Shown: positions 12,830 through 23,214 of the stretch, one piece after another
Position numbering within the stretch: the first letter of the stretch is position 1
Layout: each line of letters begins with the position of its first letter
Source of the DNA: Zea mays
Lineage: Eukaryota > Streptophyta > Magnoliopsida > Poales > Poaceae
DNA: 64,000 nucleotides
NCBI RefSeq assembly: GCF_902167145.1
Contig: NC_050104.1
Coordinates: 1,240,001-1,304,000, forward strand
Reading direction: 5' to 3'
Notes under the pieces: model-generated
Told to the model about the DNA's origin: nothing
The model's database searches: none
The model's input: only the letters and a program-made list of their open reading frames with translations
Translations under genes and position numbers: made by a program

Positions 12830-13768
12830 CAAATATCCTACCTCGGCAGCAGTTTTTGCATTCAGTATCATTTTCTTTTTAATAAGGAACAATTATTGAG
12901 ACTAAGTGTTTTTTGTCGTTTTCAATTTCTTGTAATATCTTCGACTTTGCTATAGTACAAGTATACCTTCTCCACAGAATAATGGAGTCCAAAAGTCGCC
13001 GAAGCATAAGAACTTATGGTTACGCGGTGAATCTTCGAAATAACAAAAAGTCGTTCCTAAGAGAGCGCAGTGTAAGTTTTCTGCTCAAAAGTCGTTCTAA
13101 AGAGAATGCAGAGCTCACAGCGAAAAATAAACGCTGATTCCGCTGAAAGTAAAAGGCGAAGAAGCTCCTAAGGGAGGCTTACAGCGAAAAATAAACGCTG
13201 ATTCCGCTGAAAGTAAAAGGCGAAGAAGCTCCTAAGGGAGGCTTACAGCGAAAAATAAACGCTGATTCCGCTGAAAGTAAAAGGCGAAGAAGCTCCTAAG
13301 GGAGGCTTACAGTGAAAAAAACGTCGATCTTCGGCAAATATCATTTTGCATAACATCACATCATCACATCATTTGCATAGCATAACATCATACATCATAT
13401 TGCATCAACTACACAAGAAGGGGGTCTCAGTATTGATATTCGAAGGTTGTTTCGAAGAAATAGTGCCAGGGCACAAAAATAGTTATTGAAGAGTTATACC
13501 TTCGTCAAACTCTGAAATGGAAAGATCTATTGGTTATTGATTTTACGAGGATTGGTTATTGATTTTATGAGAACACGGATATTATTTACGAAGCATGAAA
13601 AGAAGGGAAGGTGGTTTTTCGCCGAAGGCTCAAAAACGGTATGTATATGAAGTTTCATGCATCGTAATGAATAGAACCATAAACAGCTAATATATTACAT
13701 TCAAAGTTACAAAATATTACACATGTTTCTCAACAAACATTACATTCTAAATGTTTTTACAATAACAT
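12830..13768 (+). other. Inter-gene region of element A
   Basis: It lies between the gag stop and the 3' end of the antisense gene. I see no ORF that resembles a protein. It holds the hairpin repeats at about 13060-13309, a CATCA-rich simple stretch at about 13345-13400, and near 13602-13630 the GGGAAGGTG direct repeat that flanks the antisense cassette. Confidence 0.7.
13118..13309 (+). repeat. 64-bp tandem repeat, three copies, element A
   Basis: Units start at 13118, 13182 and 13246 and are practically identical; a degenerate fourth begins at 13310. Each unit has CAGCG-N9-CGCTG and CTCC-TAAG-GGAG hairpins. Related hairpins precede it, for example TTCT-AAAG-AGAA at about 13094. Element B has nearly the same 64-bp unit at the same place, on the opposite strand. 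Confidence 0.9.
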
Positions 13769-16700
13769 CTAATCTTCCCTTAAAACTATTTCTGCAGCTT
13801 CGTTTAGTAGCTGATCAACAACTTTATCCATGATGGCTTCGGCCATTTTTCTAATTTTGTCGTCCCCTTTCGCGTGGGGGTCCGCCGATGGCTCGGTAGG
13901 CTCTGAGGGAGGAGAAAGTACGGCTTTATTACAAAACGTAAACAAGTCCGAAATCAAAAATTACAAGAAAGAGACGAAAACCACTAGTCAATACCTATTT
14001 GCCCTTCGGGATCCGCACTTTTTTCAGCGGCCTCTGCTACTTTCCTAGCGTCATGAATGCCTTTCTCGCTTTTTCGTATAATTTCCTAGGCCATTTCCCG
14101 ACCACCATTGTCCCAGATGTCGGTGAAAAATTTTCCACCGACCAAGCTCGCTTCGGCCGAAGGGTCTTTTATATCTTCAGAGGATAAGGCGGTTTCGGAT
14201 TGTGCTAAGAATTTACATGGTCACAGCCTTTCCTCTCCAAAATGGTAGCAATCCCCCTGGCACCCGAAAAGGCGCATATGTCTCCTCGAATATTTAAAAT
14301 TTCTTCAAAAGCTTCAGCTTCGTGGCTGATTCATCCAATTGGGCCTTCGGGGTCACCCCTTATGAAGTTCTCCTCACTTGAGAATGCGCCAACGCTAGCG
14401 AAGCTGGTTTTTATTGTCTTAACACATTCCATAGATTTTTCATAGCATCTTTTCTTAGATGCACGAAGCTCTTCAACATTTTTCTCCAAATGATTTGCCC
14501 ATTGTTCACTGATTTCTCGTTTTGTTTCTTCAAGTGTGCGCTCCTCTTTAGCTCTGGCTAGTTGTTTTCGAAGATCTTCAATTTCACGCTTCTGAGCCTC
14601 AGCTTGAGCTTTAAAAGTAGCTTCGTCTTCTTTTATTCTATTTATCAATGAATATAATATTTTATCTTTTTCGAGACCTTCGTTCCTTAGTTCAATTACT
14701 TCGGAACGAAGGTTGCTCAGGGCCATAACACACCCTTCGTCTTCAGCATCTTTTTGAGCCCTGAGGGCATTGCTAAGTATAAGGCCTCTGCAAAAAGTTT
14801 GGTTTCAATAAGTTTAAACAAATGAAAAATTTTGGTTTCAATAAATAATACAAAGACCTCATTTTTGCACCTTTAAGCTATTATACGCCAAGCTGTCGGC
14901 CAGCTCGTTTTTCGACAACACCGAGAGCCCGTCTTCTAGTGTTGGGAATCCGAAGCTCTTGCTCATCTCCCGACAGACAGAAATCTCCTTGCTTTCAGGG
15001 AGACAATACAAGAAGTCTTCTTCTCCGCTCCCGTTGAATATTAACGGCCCCTTTGGATATTTCAGTTTTTGGGCATAAAACTGGGCCTCTTGCTTTTCTT
15101 TTTCAGTCAACTTTTTCCTCGAAGCATGTCGTAAAATATAATCGAAGGCTTCGGAAGATGCTTCGGGGGCGGCAGTGCCAGTTTCTTCAGCCAAAATTTG
15201 TTCTGCTATTTCTGTTTCTTCGGCTTCCAAGGATTTCACCTTGGTGGGCTTTGAAGGCCCAGCTTCAGTCTCAGATTGGTGCTTTGAAGCTTCGGCACCA
15301 AAGGCTTCAATATGCACTTTGGAAGTTTCAACAATTTTCTTCAGAGTCGTGCTTGAAGACTTTATTGTCTCCAAAACATCCAGCACATTAACCATCCTTT
15401 TTCTTTTGGGGGTCACTGCTGGACCCTTTTGGCTTTTTGGTGCTTCAATTTTTGCTGAAGGACTTAAAATTTCATATGTCCTTGTTTCTGTAGCCTTCGG
15501 TTCTTCTATTTTCTTCATTTCCGGCATTATGATTGGCTCTTCAACATTCGGTAGGGGAGTCGGCTCCTTGGCTTCGGTGGCCGAAGAGGTTTCACCAACA
15601 TATTCAGGCACTATGGCCAGTTCAATATAGCGTGGCCGGTGAGTAAGAACCTTTATCTTTTTCCTCTCCGGCGCTGGCTCACTGGGAGCGGCTGAAGCAA
15701 CTTCCTTTGCTGAAGCAGTATTTTTTATTTTTTGACCCCGTGTTGGATAATGGTAGTCGGGGTAGACAAACCCAACTGCATCAAATACTCGGTTGAGTCT
15801 CTTCTTCTTTCGGCCTCCGAAGGCCGCTGATAGTGCAGTGTCTTCGGCCTTCGAGTATGATCCAAGCAGTTCATCACTTATGGCCTCAATACTTTTCAGC
15901 CAGTCATCATCTGGCTCGACGAACTTATCTCCGTATTTGAATGTGTATTTTAGTCTAACTAGTCCACCTTCGTCAGGTTCCCTGACGATTTCCTTCGGCA
16001 TTTCCCACTTTTCTGCAAGTGGCCATACTCTGAAGGCAATGTGTTCTTGGATCAAATCCCTTGTCCCAATAAAAGAGCAAACCACGTCGAAGGCTCTCTG
16101 GCATTCTTCGGCTGCTTCATCCATTTCCACCTTCGGCCTCCGGAGGCCGAAGCGTTGCCAGATAGGGTGCATAATGATATCTTTAACATCTTCTCGTGTT
16201 TTCAAATCATTCTTCACATAAAACCATTCCGTCATCCAGTCGCCGGGCCACCTCTTTCGAAAGGTTGGCACGGGACAGCTTGACCCAGACCGGGCACCGA
16301 AGTTGTAGCAGCCAAAATTGTTGTGATACTGCTCTTTACCCCAGGGTATTGTCTCATACAATAGCTCATGTATGTTGCAGAAACTTTTTGCATTTGGTTT
16401 TAAACCTTGGCTCCTCACGGCCCAGACGAAGATGCCCATCCTTATGATTGCTTCGGGAGTAAGTTGATGAAGGCAGATTTCAAATATCTTCAGTATTTCC
16501 ATGACAAAACTGCTCAAGGGAAACCGCAGTCCAGCCTTTAAGAAGCTTTGGAATATCACGACTTCATTATCCTCGGGAGTCGGACAAGTTTTCTCTCCTT
16601 CATCAGCCCTCACAATAGACAAGTCCCGAAAATATCTACCCCTCATATTGACAAGATGGCTTTGTTTAATACTTGATTTACCAAAAACCGCATGGCTTGG

Positions 16701-16904
16701 TCGCCAAGGTCGATCTTCGGAATCTTCACCACCACTATCCACATCATAATTGTCACTGTCACTAGTGTCTTCAGATAAACCCTCTAAAATCTCCCTAGTA
16801 ATCTTCTATGTATTTGTCTTTGCTATTGATTGAAGAAAGCCGAGATGCATCTCCTCAGAAAGGCTCAGCTTCGATTCAGCAACAGCTTTCTTATCTTCAG
16901 ACAT
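13769..16904 (-). pseudogene. Antisense-strand gene of element A (Transposase_28-like), decayed
   Basis: An extra gene on the strand opposite gag. Start MSEDKK at 16904, chosen because B and D begin with the same MSE...LSL...LGFL block. Exon 1 (16904-14871) carries a domain like the plant 'putative gypsy type transposon' family (FLKAGLRFP, HQLTPEAI, FCNIHELLYE, FGCYNF, EWFYVK, then LNRVFDAVGFVYPDY) followed by basic patches such as PKRKRM. Donor AAG|GTGC at 14870 and acceptor TTTGCAG at 14788 bound an 83-base intron; joining looks one base out of phase. Exon 2 is Glu/Lys-rich and coiled-coil-like. Breaks: TAG at 16806-16808, TGA after PEGPIG at about 14331, a lost base near 14208 and further stops. 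The last exon ends KED at 13769. Molecular role unknown; similar antisense ORFs are known from Tat-lineage plant elements such as Grande and Retand. Confidence 0.8.
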
Positions 16905-17048
16905 CTTCGAAAATGCTGAGAAAGTGCTCTCGAAACCGAAGCTTAAAAATTTAAAAAGCCAAGCAAGTGTTGTTGCGCAAGGGCTAAAAGTTGAGTGAGC
17001 AAAAGCAGATAGCAAGAAAGCGTGCCAAATGAACTTGTGGTGAGCTCT

Positions 17049-17056
17049 TATTTATA
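17049..17056 (-). promoter_or_regulatory. TATA box of the antisense gene, element A
   Basis: TATAAATA on the minus strand, about 145 bp upstream of the antisense ATG at 16904. B, C and D have a TATA box at 134-174 bp before the same ATG. It lies outside the LTR, between cassette and polypurine tract, so the antisense gene appears to have its own promoter. Confidence 0.65.
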
Positions 17057-17114
17057 CACCTAGTGCGTTAAAAACTGGAGGGTCCCGCTTGTCAATGACT
17101 GTTGCTATTCTAGC

Positions 17115-17135
17115 AAAGGGAAGGTGTTTTTTCGG
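17115..17135 (+). repeat. Cassette-flanking direct repeat, element A outer copy
   Basis: AAAGGGAAGGTGTTTTTTCG, paired with AAGGGAAGGTGGTTTTTCG at about 13603-13621 in the same direction. The two copies bracket the antisense gene. Counterparts occur in B (18801-18820 and 22331-22350), in C (32406-32423 and 35825-35840) and in D (63676-63695, one side visible). Confidence 0.75.
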
Positions 17136-17197
17136 ACATTCGGCTTAAGGCCTTCGTCCATATCGCAATATGAATTTATCACTAATAAATTAATATT

Positions 17198-17209
17198 GCG
17201 AGGGGCTAC
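17198..17209 (+). other. Polypurine tract, element A
   Basis: GCGAGGGGCTAC abuts the 3' LTR. The same motif sits next to the 3' LTR of B and D (as its complement) and, as GCGAAAGGGGCTAC, in C. It would prime plus-strand DNA synthesis. Confidence 0.75.
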
Positions 17210-17881
17210 TGTTGGGGGCCTTCGGCTTCCGAAGGTCCTCAAAAACATGATTTAACAATGTTTTCCAAGTGAAATATGTGAACAGGTATCTTCGGAATCG
17301 GGTCATGAGTATACAAGAGCATGGTCAGGACGAAGCCTGAGCGAGACGAAAGGTGATTATGACGAAGGATAAGGTGATCACGAAGCTGTGCGCAGAAAAG
17401 CTTCGAGAAGGGGAACCGACTTAAAGATGAAAAGCCAAATTAGACCTCGAAGAATTACTATAGAATTATTGATAAATGTAAAGGGCATGAATGTAATTCT
17501 ACATGGGTTGCGTCCCTTGCCTATAAATAGATGAACAGTACTCCCGTACTGTTCACGCTGACTTGGCATTCGCTTTTTGCATCATCACTTGTACCTTTAC
17601 TTTCCGTCAAACCGAAGGTACATTTATAATTTGTTATTGTGAATATGATAATGCAAATAAAAATGAGTTGATGATAATGTTTATATTATTTTTTGTATTT
17701 TGTATATGAATTCTTCCTCATCGTTTATTGTGCTTATGAAGGCTTTTCTTTCACAACCTACGTCGGAAGTTCATTATATCCGAAGGGACATAATGTCTTG
17801 AAGGACGAAGGACTTTAACATTTAACACTTTTCATGTTGCCTTGTTCTTAACTCTTAACATTTGAGAACAAGTCCCCAACA
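17210..17881 (+). repeat. Element A 3' LTR
   Basis: 672 bp from TGTTGGGGG to CCCCAACA, equal in length to the 5' copy. The differences seen by eye are substitutions only, for example in the hairpin loop, which is TCCC here and TCTC in the 5' LTR while the stem is unchanged. Confidence 0.93.
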
Positions 17882-18037
17882 TGAGTATTATAGTACAACT
17901 AGTGGATGAAGACGTTATTGGGCTAGCTAATGACCTTTTGTGATACCAGGTTTCCTATAATCCCCTCTATTCAAGGCATACCTAGATTGTGAATATGATT
18001 ATAGGAAACCTGGTATCACAAAAGGTCATTAGCTAGC
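17882..18037. repeat. TR-1 remnant between elements A and B, with an orientation switch
   Basis: 17882-17886 is the TGAGT duplication of A. TR-1 continues in minus orientation to about 17996, breaks at ATTGTGAATATG, and resumes in plus orientation (GATTATAGGAAACCTGG) up to the CTAGC duplication of B at 18033-18037. The switch marks where the right arm lacks about 2.4 kb that the left arm has. Confidence 0.85.
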
Positions 18038-18723
18038 TGTTGGGGACTTGTTCTCAAATGCTATGAATCAAGAACAAGGCAACATAAAATGTTAAATATC
18101 AAAAGCCCTTCGTCCTTCAAATCATTATTTCCTTTCGGATATAACGAATTTAGGACGAAGGTCGTGAAGGATGTACCTTCATGGTCATGATAAAAAATGG
18201 AGAACATTCAAGCAAAATACAGAAAGTAACATAATATCTGTAAACATTATTATTACTCTATTTTTATTCGTATTATTTGTGTAAACAAAGATAAATTACA
18301 AATGTACCTTCGGCTTGAAGGGAAGAAAATACAGGTGTGGCACAAAAGTGAATGCCAAGTCAGCGTGAACAGTACGGGAGTACTGTTCATCTATTTATAG
18401 GCACGGGACGCAGCCATTGTAAAATTACATTAATGCCCTTTACATTTATCAATAACTTTATAGTAATTCTTCGAGGTCTAATTTGGATTTTCATCTTTAA
18501 GTCGGTTCCCCTTTTCTGCTGTCATGCCGAAGCTTTTCTGCGCATAGCTTCGTGATCATCTTATCCTTCGTCATGGTCGCCTTCCGTCCTACTCAAGCTT
18601 CGTCTTGACCATACTCTTGTATACCCGAAACCCGATTCCGAAGATACCTGTTCGCATATTTCACTTGGAAAACATTGTCAAATCATGTTTTTGAGGACCT
18701 TCGGAAGCCGAAGGCCCCCAACA
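18038..18723 (-). repeat. Element B 3' LTR
   Basis: Read on plus, it runs from TGTTGGGGAC to GGCCCCCAACA. It includes the TATA box complement TATTTATA at about 18392-18399 and the hairpin TGAACAGTAC-GGGA-GTACTGTTCA at about 18366-18389. The inner end has the CCTTCGG-AAG-CCGAAGG inverted repeat. Confidence 0.93.
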
Positions 18724-18735
18724 GTAGCCCCTCGC
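18724..18735 (-). other. Polypurine tract, element B
   Basis: GTAGCCCCTCGC on plus, the exact complement of the element A tract, next to the 3' LTR. Confidence 0.75.
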
Positions 18736-18800
18736 AATATTAATTTGCTGGAATGATAAATTCATATTGCAATATGGACGAAGGCTTTAAGCCGAAGGTC

Positions 18801-18820
18801 CGAAAAAACACCTTCCCTTT
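18801..18820 (-). repeat. Cassette-flanking direct repeat, element B outer copy
   Basis: CGAAAAAACACCTTCCCTTT on plus. The inner copy CGAAAAAACACCTTCCCTTC lies at 22331-22350, beyond the 3' end of the antisense gene. Nineteen of 20 bases match. Confidence 0.8.
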
Positions 18821-18878
18821 GCTAGAATAGCAACAGTCATTGACAAGCGGGACCCTCTAGTTCCCGACATAATGGGTG

Positions 18879-18885
18879 TATAATA
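18879..18885 (+). promoter_or_regulatory. TATA box of the antisense gene, element B
   Basis: TATAATA, 134 bp before the ATG at 19019 and 59 bp after the flanking repeat, the same order as in A and D. Confidence 0.6.
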
Positions 18886-19018
18886 GGGGCTCGCCACAAT
18901 TTATTTGGCACGCTCTCTTGCCATCTGTTTTGCCTGCTCAAATAGCTTTCTGCCCACAAATATTTGGTTGCCTCCCTAATTTTAAGCTTCGGAAGCGAGA
19001 GGCAAGAATTTCGAAGGG

Positions 19019-22000
19019 ATGTCTGAGGAGAAGAAGGTTACTGCCGAGATGAAGGTGAGCCTTTCTGAGGAGAAAAATCTTGGCTTTCTTGAGTCAATAT
19101 CAAAGACGAATACGGAGAAGATTACAAGGGAGATTTTAGAAGGTTTATCTGAAGATACTGGTGATAGTGACAGTTATGATGCAGACAGTGGGGGTGAAGA
19201 TTCCGAAGATCGACCATGGCGACCAAGCCATTCAGTCTTCGGAAAATCAACTATTGGGCAAAGTCACCTTGAAAACATGAGGGGGAGATATTTTCGAGAT
19301 ATGTCCATTGTGAGAGCAGATGACGGAGAAAGAACTGTGCTGACTCCCGAAGATAATGAAGTCGTTATCTTCCGAAGCTTTTTTAAAGCTGGGCTACGAT
19401 TTCCTATAAGCAGGTTTGTGGTAGAAGTTCTGAAAATATATCAGGTTTACCTTCATCAACTTACCCCTGAAGCAATAATAAGAATGGGAATCTTCGTCTG
19501 GGCTGTGAAGAGTCAGGGCCTAGAGCCAAGTGCGAAAAGCTTTTGCAATATACATGAATTGTTATACGAAACGAAGCCCTAGGGTAAAGAGCAATATCAT
19601 AACAACTTTGGTTGCTACAACTTCGGTGCTCGCTCTGGATCAAGCTGTCCCGTGCCCACCTTTCGGAAGAGATGGCCTAGAGAATGGATGAAAGAATGGT
19701 TTTATGTAAAAAATGAATTGAAGGTTCGAGAAGATATTAAGGATGTCATCATGTGCCCCATCTGGCAGCGCTTCAGACTCCGGAAACCGAAGGTAGAAAT
19801 GGATGAAGTAGCCGAAGAATGCCAACGGGCCTTCGGCGTAGTCTGCTCTTTTATTAGGACAAGGGATTTAATACAAGAACACATTGCCTTCAGAGTGTGG
19901 CCTCTTGCAGATAATTGGGAAATGCCAAAAGAAACTGTTAAAGAAACTGACGAAGGTGGGCTAGTCAGGCTGAAGTATACATTCAAGTACGGAGACAAGT
20001 TCGTTGAACCAGATGATGATTGGTTAAAGAGCATTGAGACTGTAAGTGATGAATTGCTTGGGGTATATTCGAAGGCCGAAGACACTGCATTGTCAGCGGC
20101 CTTCGGAGGCCGAAAAAAGAAAAGACTCAACCGAGTGTTTGATGCAGTCGGGTTTGTCTACCCCGACTATCTCTATCCAGTGCGGGGGCAAAAAAGAAAA
20201 GGCACAACTTCTGCGAAAGAAACAGCTGCAGCTGCTCCTAGCGAGCCAGCGCCGAAGAGAAAAAGGGTAAAGGTTCTCACAAACCGGCCACGCTACATTG
20301 AACCAGCCATGGTGCCTGCATTCGCCGGTGAAACCTCTTCGGCCACCAAAGATAAAGAGCCAACCCTGCTGCCAGAAGTCAAAGAAATGGCCGAAGTGCC
20401 AGCGACAGAAAAGATGGAAGAACCAAAGACGGAAGAAGCGAAAGCATCAGCTGAGGGAGTGAAAATATCAGAAATTTTAAGTCCTTCAGAAGAAATTGAA
20501 GCAGCACAAATTAAAAAGGGGCCAACAGTGACCCCAAAAAGAAAAAGAATGGTTAATGTGTTAGATGTTTTGGAAACAATTAAACTTCCAAGCACAACCC
20601 CAAAGAAAACTGCTGAAACTTCTGAGGCGCTTGCTGAAGTATCCGTTGCTGAAGCTCCGAAGCAACAAACTGGAGTTGAAACCGGGCCTACAGAACCAAC
20701 CAAGGTAATACCTTTGGAAGCAGAAGAAGCAAAAATTGCAAAGGCAACCGAAGAAATGAAAATGTCAGAGCCAACTTTGGTCGAAGAAATTGATACCGCT
20801 GCCCCCGAAGCATCTTCCAAAATATACGATTATATCGTGCGACATGCTTCGGGGAAAAAATTATCGGAAGAAGAAGTTTTTGAAGCTAATCACTATGCCA
20901 AAGAATTGAAATATCCGAAGGGGGCACTAGTGTTCAATGGGACGAACGAAGAAGATTTCCTATACTGCCTCCCAGACAACAAAGAATTATCCGTCTGTCG
21001 GGAGATGGCTAGAAGTATGGGGTTTCCGAAGCTCGAAGCTGGATTATGTGCTATGACGAAGGAGGATCTCGCGGATAGTCTTGCATACAATAGCCTGAAG
21101 GTATGGGAATTGGGCGTTTGGAAATTTTATAATTCGCAACTCATTCTTTTATTCTTATACCAACTCTTTTACATATAGGGTTTAATTCTAAGCAACGCAT
21201 TGAGAGCACAAAAGAATGCCGAAGATGAGAGCTATGAAATTGCGTTCAACAACCTACGATCAGAAGTTATTAAACTGAGAAACGAAGCTCTGTAAAAGGA
21301 TAAAATTCTGCTTACATTGGTAGACAAGGTAAAAAAGGACGAAGCTGCCACAAAGGCCCAAACCGAAGCCCAAAAACGCGAAATTAAAGGTCTTCAGAAA
21401 CAGCTAGCTAGAGCCAAAGAAGAACGTATACTTGAAGAGACAAAACGAGAGCTTAGTGATCAATTGGCCAATCATTTAGAGATAAGTGTTAAGGAGCTTC
21501 GTGCATCCCAGAGAAAATGCTATGTTAAATCCATAGAGTGCGTTAAGAAGATAAAATCCAGCTTCGCCAACGTTGGCGCATTTTCTAGTGAAGAGAATTT
21601 CTCAAGAGGCAATCCCGAAGGTCCAATGGAATGGATCAGTCATGAAGCAGAGGCCTTCGAGGAAATCCTAAATAGCCGCGGTGACATCTGCGCTTTTTTG
21701 GGTGCTAGAGGGATTGCTGCTGTTTTGGAGAGGAAAGGTTGCGAGCATGTAAAATCCTTAGCACAGTCCGAAGCTACCTTGTGCTCTGAAGACATTAAAG
21801 ACCCCTCACCCGAAGCAAGCATGGTCGGCGGGAAATTCTTCACTGATATCTGGGACAACTGCGGCCGAGAAATGGCGCGAGAAATTCTTCAAAAGAGTGA
21901 AAAAGGCATCCACGATGCAAGAAAAGTAGCAGAAGCTGCCGAGAAAAGTACAGAGCCCGAAGGGCAAATAGGTATTAATTAGTGGTTTTTATTATGCTGT

Positions 22001-22201
22001 AATTTTTAATTCCAGACTTTGTTCGCAGTTTGTAATAGTAATATAGCCGTATCTTCTCTTCCCTCAGAACCTGCTGAGGCATCTCCGGGCCCCCACCCGA
22101 AGGGGGACGATGAAATTAGAAAAATGGCCGAAGCCATTATGGACAAGGTTGTCGACCAGCTATTGAATGAAGCTACAGAAATAGTGCTTAAGGAGGATTG
22201 A
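19019..22201 (+). pseudogene. Antisense-strand gene of element B (Transposase_28-like), two nonsense codons
   Basis: Start MSEEKK at 19019. Exon 1 (19019-21100, 694 codons) has the same transposon-associated domain as A at about residues 60-220, the block KKKRLNRVFDAVGFVYPDY at about residue 365, a long Glu/Ala/Pro-rich linker and the basic patch PKRKRM. TAG at 19580-19582 replaces a Trp codon present in A (IPWGKEQ). Intron 1 is 21101-21178 (78 bases, AAG|GTATGG to CATATAG), phase 0. Exon 2 (from 21179) is Lys/Glu-rich and coiled-coil-like, with TAA at 21293-21295 where A has Glu. A second intron from 21972 is likely; an acceptor at 22028 keeps frame but makes it only 57 bases, so that boundary is tentative. 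The last exon ends VLKED at 22201. The function is unknown. The protein would probably be nuclear, judging only from its basic patches. Confidence 0.82.
21101..21178 (+). other. Intron 1 of the element B antisense gene
   Basis: GTATGGG...TTTTACATATAG, 78 bases and AT-rich. It lies at the same codon position as the introns of A (14788-14870) and C (33403-33476). Reading through it gives an unrelated tail and a stop at its last three bases. Confidence 0.75.
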
Positions 22202-23214
22202 ATGTTATTGTAGAAACGTTTGGAACGTAACATGTGTAATATATTGTAACTTTGAATGTAATATATGATCTATAGTTCAATTCTTTACGATGCATGAAAT
22301 TTTGCATACATACCATTTTTGAGCCTTCGGCGAAAAAACACCTTCCCTTCTTTTCATGCTTTGTGAAGAAAATCCTTTCTATATCACAAGAATTTGCTTA
22401 CTTCTCTGATGAAAAATATCAAAGCTTCGTGAAATATTCTCCGAAGCTATAAAAAAGTTTTGTGTTGCCTCTCTACTGAAGCTATACTTCATCTCGATTT
22501 GTCTTGTGCCTTAGCACGATTTTCTCTTTTCCAAAATATTCTCCGAAGACCAACACTGTATCCCCTTCTTGTTCCACATGCAATATGCTGTATGATGCTT
22601 ATGTTATGCAGAATGATGTGATGATGTTATGTTATGCAAAATGATATTTGTGCCGCAGATACATATCCCTGTAATAGAGCACACACACTTTTTATCTCAG
22701 CGCTGACTTTTCGCTGTAAGCCTCCCTTAGGAGCTTCTTCGCCTTTTACTTTCAGCGGAATCAGCGTTTATTTTTCGCTGTAAGCCTCCCTTAGGAGCTT
22801 CTTCGCCTTTTACTTTCAGCGGAATCAGCGTTTATTTTTCGTTGTAAGCCTCCCTTAGGAGCTTCTTCGCCTTTTACTTTCGGCGGAATCAGCGCTTATT
22901 TTTCGCTGTAGTTTCAGAAAACTTACACTGCGTTCCCTTAGGAGCGACTTTTTACTATTTCGAGGAATTTGTAATATGTCTGTTAGGACAAATGTTTGAT
23001 AGTACAAAGGTCCTTCATGCCACCATAAATTTGTATGCTTCGGCAAATCAAGCCTATGGAAAAGACATATTTTTATTATGGTAATAGACGAAAGTGTTAC
23101 AAGAAATCGAAAAACGATAAAAGACACTTAAACTCCTCATAATTGTTTTTACTAACAAAAAGGTAATACTAAATGTAAGAATGCGAAAGAACTGCTGTTG
23201 AGGTAGGATATTTA
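22202..23214 (-). other. Inter-gene region of element B
   Basis: It lies between the 3' ends of the antisense gene and gag, which converge. It contains the flanking repeat at 22331-22350, an ATGATG/ATGTTATG simple stretch at about 22590-22650, and the 64-bp hairpin repeats. No protein-like ORF is visible. Confidence 0.7.
22716..22907 (-). repeat. 64-bp tandem repeat, three copies, element B
   Basis: Units start at 22716, 22780 and 22844 and are almost identical to each other and to the 64-bp unit of A read on the other strand. Each has CTCC-TAAG-GGAG and CAGCG...CGCTG inverted repeats. Confidence 0.9.

Larger units (their letters stand above)
10561..17881 (+). mobile_element. Element A: gag-only Zeon-like LTR retrotransposon
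   Basis: A 7321-bp element with 672-bp LTRs, target-site duplication TGAGT (10556-10560 and 17882-17886), primer-binding site, gag, polypurine tract and an antisense gene before the 3' LTR. No protease, reverse transcriptase or integrase motif is present, so it depended on another element for copying. By eye the LTRs differ at about 13 of 672 positions. Sense genes run on plus. The LTR start and the gag-only layout resemble maize Zeon; the family name is from memory. Confidence 0.85.

Noticed and set aside
13118..13309. CRISPR-like array
   Set aside because: The 64-bp units are contiguous tandem repeats without unique spacers, in a eukaryotic retrotransposon.
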